A stretch of 63,205 nt of DNA, taken from assembly GCA_016187925.1 (NCBI GenBank), contig JACPIS010000033.1, positions 1-63,205 of the forward strand, in the 5' to 3' direction. How positions within the stretch are numbered: position 1 is the first letter of the stretch; each line of letters opens with the position of its first letter. Positions 36,048-45,100 of the stretch are shown piece by piece. The position numbers and the translations under genes are program-made. The notes under the pieces are model-generated. The model was given only the letters and a program-made list of their open reading frames with translations, searched no databases and was not told where the DNA came from. The DNA is from Opitutia bacterium (GTDB lineage Bacteria > Verrucomicrobiota > Verrucomicrobiia > Opitutales > Opitutaceae).

Positions 36048-37592
36048 TCAGGCGTCAGCGGGGACGAGCGACGTGGCGCGTTCCCGCTGGGTGGTGCCGC
36101 TGGCTTGGGTGAGACGAGGCCGGCGCAGGGTATCCGCGTCGGGTGCGAGGGAGCGCTTCACGGCGCGCCCTTGCTTGGCGGCGCCGGTGAGCACCTGCAG
36201 CCGGGTGACAGCGTCCTGCAGGGCGGCGGACTGGGTGTTGAGCTCTTCGGCGGCGGCGGCGGTCTCCTCGGCGGTGGCGGCGTTGGACTGCGTGACCTTG
36301 TCCATTTCCGCGACAGCGGTGGTGACCTGACCGATGCCTTGGCTTTGCTCGCTGGAGGCGGTGGCAATCTCGCCGACCAACTGGTCGAGCTCGCGGATCT
36401 GGCCTTGGATGTCCGTAAAGCTGCGGGCGACGTCGGCGCTGATCTCGACGCCCTGCTTGGTCCGGTCGGCGGCGGATTCGATCTTTTCCGCGGTTTCCTT
36501 GGCCGCGAGGGCGGCGCGCTGGGCGAGGTTGCGCACCTCGTCGGCGACGACAGCGAAGCCGGCGCCCGCCTCGCCGGCGCGGGCGGCCTCGACCGCCGCG
36601 TTGAGCGCGAGGATATTGGTCTGAAAGGCGATCTCGTCGATGGTCTTGAGGATTTTCCGGATGTCCTCGCTCGAGTGCCGGATGGAATCCATGGCGTCCT
36701 GCATCTGCTGCATGCGCTGTGCGCCGGCATCGGCCGCCTGGCGGGTGCGGTCGGCGGTCTGCCGCGCCTGGCCGGCGCTGTCGGCATTGCGCTTGGTCAT
36801 GCTGCTGAGCTCCTCGAGCGAGGCGCTCGTTTCCTCGAGCGAGGCGGCCTGCTCGCTGGCGCCGCCGGCGAGGGACTGGCTGGAGCCGGAGACCTGCCCC
36901 GCGGCCGCCGCGGTCTGCTGCGAGCTGGTGGCGAGGAAATCACCGGTTTCCTTGAGCACCCGGACGATGCTCCACTGGATGAACCACGCGATGGCGCAGC
37001 TGACGACGAAGGCGGAGGCGAGGCCCACACCGATAGCCCGGATGCCTTGGTGCGTGGCGGCGTCGATGGTGGTGGTCGAGGTCAGGAGATTACCCTCGTT
37101 GAATTCACACAGCCGGGCGAGGATGCGATCGCGATTCTCCGCGGCGGGCTCGAGACGCTGGTGGATCGCCGCGATCGCCTCCGCGGTGCGGCCCGCCGTG
37201 CTGAGTTCCAGCACGTTCTTGAACTCCTGCACAAACACCCCGCGCAGGGCGATGTATTCGGCAAACATTTTCCGATCCACTTCCGTGGTGATGGAGTCCT
37301 CGTAAGCCTTGATGGCGGCGTCGATCGCCTTGATGTTCTGGTCGATCTCCTGCCTGATCCCGGCCTTGTCGTCCGAGATGACGTGCGTGACCGCCAGCGA
37401 GAGGTTCCGCTCCATCAGGTGACGGATCGTCAGGATCGAGACGGTGCCGGGGACGGCGTCGCGGGTCATGAAGCTCTGCGCTTGGTCGACCCGGAGGAAA
37501 CTGCCGAAGGCGAACGCCCCGAGCAGCAAGGTGATGAGGATGACCGCGGCGAAGCCCGTCGCGATGCGCTGGCCGATGGTGAGGGTTTTCAT
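36048..37592 (-). CDS. Methyl-accepting chemotaxis protein 1
   Basis: 514 aa. TM1 at ~7-30 ([20 protein letters not shown]), a helical periplasmic sensor of four-helix type ~32-185, TM2 at ~188-210 ([20 protein letters not shown]), then directly a cytoplasmic signalling rod with no clear HAMP. The conserved tip [18 protein letters not shown] and the flanking EEVRNLAQR-type [18 protein letters not shown] are intact. Methylation-type segments ([36 protein letters not shown]) are present. It clusters arrays through CheA/CheW, encoded at 58-61 kb. Unlike the other two receptor genes, I see no sigma-28 site or leader element upstream. Confidence 0.93.
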   Translation of the reverse strand: MKTLTIGQRIATGFAAVILITLLLGAFAFGSFLRVDQAQSFMTRDAVPGTVSILTIRHLMERNLSLAVTHVISDDKAGIRQEIDQNIKAIDAAIKAYEDSITTEVDRKMFAEYIALRGVFVQEFKNVLELSTAGRTAEAIAAIHQRLEPAAENRDRILARLCEFNEGNLLTSTTTIDAATHQGIRAIGVGLASAFVVSCAIAWFIQWSIVRVLKETGDFLATSSQQTAAAAGQVSGSSQSLAGGASEQAASLEETSASLEELSSMTKRNADSAGQARQTADRTRQAADAGAQRMQQMQDAMDSIRHSSEDIRKILKTIDEIAFQTNILALNAAVEAARAGEAGAGFAVVADEVRNLAQRAALAAKETAEKIESAADRTKQGVEISADVARSFTDIQGQIRELDQLVGEIATASSEQSQGIGQVTTAVAEMDKVTQSNAATAEETAAAAEELNTQSAALQDAVTRLQVLTGAAKQGRAVKRSLAPDADTLRRPRLTQASGTTQRERATSLVPADA

Positions 37593-38056
37593 AGATGGAT
37601 GCGGGAGGGACCGCCGGCTCGTGGCGAGGTGAATGCCGGAGCAGGCATCCCTTGAATCGACGCGCCGGACGGGACGCTTGATGGCGCGGGGGTGCGTATT
37701 AATTCCCCTGACGGCAAGATGTGCGCGCCGCCGCGCGCGGGTGTTTTCTCCTCTGAGAAATCAGCGCCGCGCCACCGCGACCGGCGTTCGCGCAAGAAAT
37801 GCGGAGAAAAAGCACCCGCCCCGCAGTCAAGCCGTGCACAGTGGAGCACAAGATGTGCACGCCGGGCCGGGCGCGCGAGCGGTCGAAACTCAAACCAGAG
37901 CCGGTCCGGAATATCTGCCGCGAAGCTGCACGGCGTGCGCCGGATTTATGACGAATCCGCTGGAGCCGTTCGGCTCTGGGAAACAAGAAACGCAACGGAA
38001 ATGCCAACCCATGCGCTGCCTGTCCGGTTGCCGGGCCGATGCGGGAAGGGGATATT
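37593..38056. other. Intergenic region, nothing recognised
   Basis: 464 bases between divergent receptor and kinase genes. A small dyad GTGCACA...TGTGCAC (37836-37862) is the only symmetry noted. No sigma-28 site, RNA gene or credible short gene was seen. An SD-like AAGGGG precedes the kinase GTG. Confidence 0.45.
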
Positions 38057-41000
38057 GTGAGCGTCACCTCTCTAAGCGTGCAGCTAATGCCATCATCCCT
38101 CTGGGCCAGGAGGGCCGGTTGGTCGTTCCTTCTGGCGGCCGGCTATTTCCTTCTCGGAGAGCTGGGCTTCTTGCTTTCGCTCGGCGAAGTGCGGCTGGCG
38201 CTGGTGTGGCTGCCGACGGGCGTGGCGGCGGGCGTGCTGGTGCGCTTCGGGACGCGCTGGTGGCCGGGCATTGCCGCGGGTGCGTTCCTGGTGAATTGGA
38301 TCAACGGCCTGGCGCTGCCCGGCGCGCTCTCGTTGGCGGCGAGTCATGTGCTGGGTTCGCTGCTGGTGGCGGGATTGTTGCGCGTCCTCGGTTTCGAATC
38401 CTCCTTTCAGCGCCGGCGCGACATCGGATTGCTCGCGCTGGCGGCGGCGGCGGGCAGCGTGGTGACGGCCTCCAACGGGCTGGTGCAACTGCGGGTGGCC
38501 GGGCTGCTCGGGCCCGGACAGGGCGGCGGCGCCTGGCTGGCGTGGTGGCTGAGCGATTGTTTGGGCATCCTCGTCGCCGCGCCCGTGATGCTGGTGTGCC
38601 GCAGCGCGGCGGTGCAGCCGTTGCGCGCGCGGTGGCGTGAATCCGTGACGTGGCTCCTCGGCTCGGCGCTGCTGCTGATCTTTGTCGACCTGGAAGACCG
38701 GTGGTCGCGCGAAGCGCCCCTGGAGTTCCTGCCCTTGTTGCTGGTGGGTTGGGGTGCGCTGCGCTTCGGCGTCGCCGGCACGGCCGTCGGCGTGTTGCTC
38801 GTCGCCTGCGCCACGGTGGCGGGCACGATCCTGCACCTCGGCCCGGGCGACACGGCGGTGACGCTGAAACACGCGCTCACGCTGGACTGGCTGCATGTCA
38901 GCGGTGTCGTGGCCCTGGGCTGGCTGCTCACGGGCATGTTGCTGGACCGCCAACGGGCGTTCGACCGGCTGACCGCGAGCGAAGCGTCGCTGCGCCTGCG
39001 GGAGCGCGCGCTGGCCTCAGTCAAACAGGGGGTGCTCATCGCCGACCCGTCGCGCCGGATCACCTATGCCAACGCCACCTTTGAGCGACTCACCGGCTAT
39101 CGCGCCGACGAAATACTCGGGCGCACGTGCCGGGTGTTGCAGGGGCGCGAGACGGACCCGCAGACCGTCGTGCGGTTGCGCGAGGCCTTGGTCGCGGAGC
39201 AGGCCTTCGAGGGCGAAATTCTCAATTACCGGAAGGACGGCACGGCGTTCTGGAACGATCTGCGCATCTTCCCCGTGCATGACGAGGCGGGGCAACTCAC
39301 GTGCTTCGTCGGCATCCAGCGCGATGTGACGGAGCGGCGGCGGGTCGAGGCGGCGTTGAGTGAGAGCGAGCAGCGTTTCCGGCTGCTCGCCGATCAGGCG
39401 CCGGTGCTGATCTGGATGTCAGGTCCAGACAAGCGCTGCACCTACGTGAACCAAGGCTGGCTGAGTTTCACCGGCCGGCGCCTAGCCCAGGAGATGGGCA
39501 ACGGCTGGGCGGAGGCTGTGCATCCGGAGGATATGCCGCGCTGCCGGGTGATCCACGATCGCAGCTTCGACCGGCGCGAATCCTTCAAGATGGAATACCG
39601 TCTCCGCCGGGCGGGCGGCGACTACCGGTGGATTCTGGATCACGGAGTGCCGCGCTTCGATGCCACCGGGATGTTTCTCGGCTACGTGGGCTGCTGCACC
39701 GATATCGACGATGAGAAGCGGAACGCTGAGGCGCTGCAGGAGCAGAGACGCCTGCTCCGGGCGGTCCTCGACCACGCGCCGCTCGGCATCTGGATGCAGA
39801 ACCGGGACGGCCGGCTGCAGTTCGTCAACGACGCGTTCTGCCAGGCGGTCGGCATCCCGGAGGAGCGTTTCCTGTCCGTGCCGCACTACGCCGAGCTCTA
39901 CGACCCGGCCACCGCGGCGTCGTGCATGGCCTCCGACCGCGAGGCGCTCACGCAGAACGGGCCGCATGTCTCGCGGGAAAGGCTGCGCCTCACCGACGGA
40001 CGCTGGCACGATCTCGAGATCATCAAGGCCCGGCTCGTCGACGATGGCGGCCAGGTCGCCGGGCTCATCGGCATTTCCCTCGACGTGACCGAGCGGCGGC
40101 AGGCGGAGGAGGCGCTGCGCCTGCACAGCAGCGCGTTGAACGCCGCCGCCAACGCCATCATCATCACCGACCGCACCGGCCGGATCACGTGGGCCAACCA
40201 CGCCTTCCTCGATCTCAGCGGCTATGCGGCGGGCGAGGTCTTCGGGCGCACGCCGCGCGAGTTGTTGCACTCGGGTGAGCACCCGCCGGAATTCTTTCGC
40301 GAGCTATGGCTTACCGTTCTCGCCGGACATGTCTGGCGGGGACAGATGATCAACCGGCGCAAGGACGGCACCCTCTATAATGAAGAGCAGACCATCACGC
40401 CGCTGCGCGATTCCACGGGCGAGGTCACGCATTTCATCGCCATCAAGCAGGACGTCACGCAGCTCACGCAGGCGCGGACGGCGCTGCGGACGAGCGAGGC
40501 GCGCTACCGCAGCCTGTTCGAGGGCAGCCCGCTGCCGATGTGGGTGTTCGACGACACGACGCTGCGCTTCCTGGCGGTCAACGACACTGCGGTGCGCCAG
40601 TACGGCTACTCCCGCGAGGAATTCCTCGGCATGACGATCAAGGACATCCGTCCGCCGGAGGACGTGCCGGCGCTGCTCTCCGTCGCGCTGGGGCTGAGCA
40701 GTTCGGCGGCCGGGCACTCCGGCGAGTGGCGCCACCGCCGGAAGGATGGCACGCTGCTCGCGGTGGCGATCGAGGCCCGGCCGATTTTCTTCGAGGATCG
40801 CAAGGCGATGCTCGTCGTCGCCCTCGACATCACCGAGAAGAAGCGCCTGCAGGAGCAATTCCTCCGCGCGCAGCGCATGGAAAACCTCGGTTTGCTGGCC
40901 GCGGGCATCGCGCATGATCTCAACAACATTCTCACCCCGCTGTTCATCGCCGTGCCGATGCTGCGGGAGCACCTGACCGACGCCGGCGACCAGCGCATGC

Positions 41001-42031
41001 TCGGGCTTGTGCAGCAGGGCGCCGACCGCGGCGCGGCACTCGTGCGCCAGATCCTCGCCTTCGCCCATGGTGGCGGCGAGGCGCGCCATGCCGTCCAGCT
41101 CAAGCACCTCGCGCGCGACATCGCCACGATGATCGAGGAGACCTTCCCGCGCCATATCCAGTTCCGGCTGGAGATGCCAGCGGCGCCGTGGCCGGTGATC
41201 GCCAACCCCACGCAGATCCACCAGGTGATGCTCAACCTCTGCGTCAACGCGCGCGATGCCATGCCCGCGGGTGGGCGGCTCGGGCTGGCGTTGCGCAACC
41301 TCGCGCTCGATGCCCACGCCGTGGCGGAGCTGCCGGGCGCGCACGCGGGCCGCTATGTCGTCATCGAGGTGTCCGACACCGGCACCGGCATCGCGCCGGA
41401 GCTGCTGACGCGCATCTGGGAGCCGTTCTTCACCACCAAGCAGCCGGACAAGGGCACGGGTCTCGGCCTGTCGACCGTGCGCGGCATCGTGAGCGAGCAC
41501 GAGGGGTTCTGCACGGTGCAGACCAGTCCGGGTGCCGGCACGACGTTCCGCATCTTCCTGCCGGCCGAGTCCGCCGCCGAGTCGGCCGCCCCGGCGGCCG
41601 GAGTCGCGGCCGAGGTTCCGCGCGGAGCGGGGGAAAGCCTGCTTGTCGTCGATGACGAGTCGAGTGTGCGCACCCTCGTGCGGGTCACGCTTGTGCAACA
41701 GGGCTACCGGGTGATCGAGGCGGCCGACGGCGCGGAGGCCATCCAACTGGTCGAGAAACACGGCGCGGGGCTCAAGGCCGTGATCACCGACAGCAACATG
41801 CCCCGCCTCGGCGGCGAGGCCTTGGTTGCCTACCTTCGGCAGAATCTTCCGCACGTGAAGATCATCGTCATGAGCGGCGAGGGCGAGGGGCACTACGCGC
41901 ACGGTGACGAGTTTTTGCCCAAACCCTTCATGGCGGAAACGATGCTTGCCGTGCTGCACCGGCTGCTCGCGGCGGCCAGCGTGGCGGCCACGCCGGGCGA
42001 GAAGTGCAACGGGTGGCCGGCGCCCCAGTGA
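38057..42031 (+). CDS. MASE1-LOV-PAS hybrid histidine kinase
   Basis: 1324 aa from GTG 38057, preceded by AAGGGG at 6 bases; an ATG at 38039 is possible. N-terminal ~20-300: MASE1-type membrane sensor with about eight segments (LVWLPTGVAAGVLVRFG). At ~316-427 a PAS of LOV type: GRTCRVLQG with Cys358, NYRKDGTAFWN and FVGIQRDVT supply most flavin contacts. Then four more PAS domains to ~855, HisKA with GIAHDLNNI, HATPase (DTGTGI, GTGLGLSTVRG) and a C-terminal receiver (AVITDSNMP). It may respond to blue light as well as a membrane signal. It is convergent with the 1759-aa kinase, whose PAS4 is a close copy of one here. Confidence 0.9.
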   Translation: MSVTSLSVQLMPSSLWARRAGWSFLLAAGYFLLGELGFLLSLGEVRLALVWLPTGVAAGVLVRFGTRWWPGIAAGAFLVNWINGLALPGALSLAASHVLGSLLVAGLLRVLGFESSFQRRRDIGLLALAAAAGSVVTASNGLVQLRVAGLLGPGQGGGAWLAWWLSDCLGILVAAPVMLVCRSAAVQPLRARWRESVTWLLGSALLLIFVDLEDRWSREAPLEFLPLLLVGWGALRFGVAGTAVGVLLVACATVAGTILHLGPGDTAVTLKHALTLDWLHVSGVVALGWLLTGMLLDRQRAFDRLTASEASLRLRERALASVKQGVLIADPSRRITYANATFERLTGYRADEILGRTCRVLQGRETDPQTVVRLREALVAEQAFEGEILNYRKDGTAFWNDLRIFPVHDEAGQLTCFVGIQRDVTERRRVEAALSESEQRFRLLADQAPVLIWMSGPDKRCTYVNQGWLSFTGRRLAQEMGNGWAEAVHPEDMPRCRVIHDRSFDRRESFKMEYRLRRAGGDYRWILDHGVPRFDATGMFLGYVGCCTDIDDEKRNAEALQEQRRLLRAVLDHAPLGIWMQNRDGRLQFVNDAFCQAVGIPEERFLSVPHYAELYDPATAASCMASDREALTQNGPHVSRERLRLTDGRWHDLEIIKARLVDDGGQVAGLIGISLDVTERRQAEEALRLHSSALNAAANAIIITDRTGRITWANHAFLDLSGYAAGEVFGRTPRELLHSGEHPPEFFRELWLTVLAGHVWRGQMINRRKDGTLYNEEQTITPLRDSTGEVTHFIAIKQDVTQLTQARTALRTSEARYRSLFEGSPLPMWVFDDTTLRFLAVNDTAVRQYGYSREEFLGMTIKDIRPPEDVPALLSVALGLSSSAAGHSGEWRHRRKDGTLLAVAIEARPIFFEDRKAMLVVALDITEKKRLQEQFLRAQRMENLGLLAAGIAHDLNNILTPLFIAVPMLREHLTDAGDQRMLGLVQQGADRGAALVRQILAFAHGGGEARHAVQLKHLARDIATMIEETFPRHIQFRLEMPAAPWPVIANPTQIHQVMLNLCVNARDAMPAGGRLGLALRNLALDAHAVAELPGAHAGRYVVIEVSDTGTGIAPELLTRIWEPFFTTKQPDKGTGLGLSTVRGIVSEHEGFCTVQTSPGAGTTFRIFLPAESAAESAAPAAGVAAEVPRGAGESLLVVDDESSVRTLVRVTLVQQGYRVIEAADGAEAIQLVEKHGAGLKAVITDSNMPRLGGEALVAYLRQNLPHVKIIVMSGEGEGHYAHGDEFLPKPFMAETMLAVLHRLLAAASVAATPGEKCNGWPAPQ

Positions 42032-42094
42032 ACTTCTGAAAGGCATTTCCGCTCTGCCGGTGAACCGCGCACGCTCCGGCCCGTGGCGGCCAAG

Positions 42095-42196
42095 AATTCC
42101 TTTCAAAACCGCGCTCCCTCGCAGAGGCGCGCCTGGTGCGCACCCGGGCGTGGTCGAGCCACGCCCCGGCACAAAGATGAGTTTTGAAATGAACTC
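42095..42196. repeat. TTTCAAAA inverted repeat, copy 1
   Basis: GAATTCCTTTCAAAAC at the left and GTTTTGAAATGAACTC at the right are inverted with three mismatches and ~70 bp between. The right arm touches the stop of the minus-strand kinase. A similar pair is at 54815-54879. It may serve as a convergent terminator. Confidence 0.5.
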
Positions 42197-45100
42197 TAAG
42201 TATTCCCCTGCAGCTGGCGCGAGAGAACGCTGGCGAGCTCGGCGAGCGTGAGGGGCTTGTGCAGGATCGCGCGAATGCCGGCGGTGGCCGGCCGGATCCG
42301 GCCGAGAGGGTCGATATTTCCGGAAACCAGGACCACCGGCAGGGACGGGCGGATGTCCAGGATTTCTGCGGTGAGCTGATCGCCAGACATGCCAGGCAAG
42401 GCATAATCGCTTACAAGCAGATCAAACGCTGCGGGGTCACGCTTGAACAAGGCCAGCGCGTCGCGCGGATCGCGCACGAGGACGACGCGGTAACCGAGCC
42501 GCTCGATCATGCAGCGGATGGCTTCGCCGCCGACCTGATCGTCGTCGACCAACAGAACCGACTGACCGGTGCCGCGCGAGAGTTGCGTTTCCGCTCCGGG
42601 TGCCGCCGGTGCGGCAGGACCAGAGGCCGGAACCGGAAAATCCAGCCGCACGGTCGTGCCCTTGCCTTTCTCACTGTCCACTTGGATGGCGGCGGAGTGG
42701 GATTGCGCTATGCCATGCACCACGGCGAGACCGAGGCCGCTGCCCTTGCCATGCGGTTTTGTGGTGTAGAAGGGCTCGAAAATGCGCTCGAGGGTCGCGG
42801 GGTCCATGCCGGTGCCGTTGTCGCTGACCGTCAGGCGCACGATCGTGCCGGGAGCCGCCCCGTCGGCCGGCGCGTCGGCCGGGCGGATCGTCTCGAGCCC
42901 GACGGTGATGGTGCCGTCGGATCCCTCGGGCAGGGCGTGCCATGCATTGGTGCACAGGTTGATGACGACTTGGTGGATCTGGTTCGCATCGGCGAGTACA
43001 GCCGGACAGGCGGTGCTGATCCTCCGGCGCAACTCGATCAGCGATGGGATGGTGCTGCGCACCAGGTCGCAGGCCTCGTTGACAACGGCATGCATCTGCA
43101 CCGGCCGCAGGTCGCTCGGCTGCTTACGGCCGAAGGTGAGGATTTGCTTCACCAAGGCCTTGGCGCGGATGCCGGCTGCGGAGATGTTCTCGATCGCGTG
43201 GCGGGCGGGATGCCCATGCGGCACATCCAGGCGCGCCACTTCGATGAATCCGAGCACCCCGGTGAGGATGTTGTTGAAATCATGGGCGATGCCTCCGGCC
43301 AGTGTACCGAGCGACTCCATTCTCTGGGCGTGGCGCAGCTGGACCTCGGCCTGCTTGCGGGCCTCTTCCGCGGCCAGCTGCGCCGTGATGTCGCGCACGG
43401 CCGCAGCCACCAGGATACCTTCGTCCGTCTGGATGGGCCCGAGGCTGATTTGCGCCGGGAAGGTGGTGCCGTCCTTGCGGCAGGCGAAGAGCGGGACTTG
43501 GCGCTGGCCCATTTCCCGCGGTGCGGCGTGCGCCGTGTAGCTCTCCCGATCGCGCCGGTGGGCAGCGCGCATCGCCTCGGGCACGAGCTGCTCGATGCCT
43601 GTTCCGAGCAACTCTTCGCGGCGGTAACCGAACAGGGTTTCGGCCCGACGGTTGATGCGCACGATGACGCCACGGTGGTCGGCCATCACGATGGCATCGG
43701 GGGCGAATTCGAACAGATCCTGGAACTGGCTGGCCGTGCGACGGACGGCTTCCTCCGCCAGTTTGCGCGTCGTGATGTCCTGCACGGTGCCAAACGTACG
43801 CAGCGGGTGTCCGTCCGGGGAGTATTCGGTAAGGCCGCGTTCGACGACGTGCCTGATGTGGCCGCCTGAAAGGAGGAGGCGGTGCTCGACCTCGTAAGGA
43901 GTGCGGGCCGCGACCGACTGGCGGTAGGATTCGTTCACCCGCGCCCGGTCTTCGGGGTGCACGCGCTCGAGAAAGGCCTCGTAAGTGGCCGCAAATTGCG
44001 CGGGATCGATCTTGAAGAGGATGAATAGAGTCTGGTCCCACTGCAGGTGGTTGCAGGTGAGGTCGAGTTCCCAGTTGCCGATCAGCGCGAGATACTGTGC
44101 CTCGCGCAGCCGGGCTTCGCTCCGCTTCAATGCCGTCCGGGCGCGGCGGGTGGCGGTGACATCGAGGATGGCATTCAGGCTGCACGCCTGCCCGCCGAAG
44201 GTCATGAGGCTGGAGTTGAGCTGGGCGGTGAAGGTCGAGCCGTCGCGGCGGCGCATCATGACCTCGAGGGCGCTGACACTGCCGTGCGTGCGCAGCATCT
44301 CCACGAAGCGGGCGCGATCCTCGGGGCGCTCCCACATCTGGAGTTCGGCAGAGGTGCGGCCGATCACGTCCTGCCGGCCGTAACCGAAGGAGGTTTCCGC
44401 GGCGGCGTTGATTTCGAGGATGCGCCCATCGGGAACCGTGGCGAGAAGCAGCGCCAGCGGACTTTTCTCGAAGACGCTGCGGAAGCGTTCCTCGCTTTCG
44501 CGCAGGCCCTGCTGGGCGATCAGGCTGCCGAGTATGTCCGCCATGCGCTGGGCTATTTCGGCGAAGAGCCGCACATCGGGGTCGCCGTAGACGCGGGCCT
44601 GGGCGCAGCGATGGAGGCCAAATAGCCAGGGACTGCCGGACTTCGGCCGGATCACAATCTGCATCTGCGAGCGCACGGAGAATTTTTCCGCGACTGACGG
44701 CGGAACGGGACGGTCCGTGCCCGGGCCATATTGCACGACCCCGGTGGTGGCCAGCATGTCGCGGAATACTGCCGCCACCTCCGGAGTCATCGGCAGGGGG
44801 GCGCCGATCGCCAAGGCCCCGGGCCACTCTGGCCGCGTGCACTCCATCGGCACGCTCCACGCGTCGGCCGTGGGGTCGCAGGGGGACAAAAACCAGGCGC
44901 GGTCGGCGGCAAACAGGCACAGCACTTCCTCCAGCACTTTCTGGAGCACCTCCTCCAGGTTTCCGGCCGTCGAGCTGATGCGGGTGATGCGCGCCATGCT
45001 GTCAAGATGGCGGAGCTGCCGCTGCAGCTGCTCCTCGGCCTGCTTGCGGGCGGAAATGTCGAGCGACAGGCCGATCAGGCCGCGCACCTGGCCCTGTTCG

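Noticed and set aside
36033-37655. 540-codon plus-strand frame over the chemoreceptor
   Set aside because: Shadow of the MCP; glycine/leucine-rich repeats reflect the antisense of Ala/Glu-rich helices.
37593-38056. Leader element or sigma-28 site upstream of MCP1
   Set aside because: CAAGCGT and CGATTC occur near 37660-37690 but without stem pairing or a TAAA/GCCGAT pair, so the similarity is probably chance.
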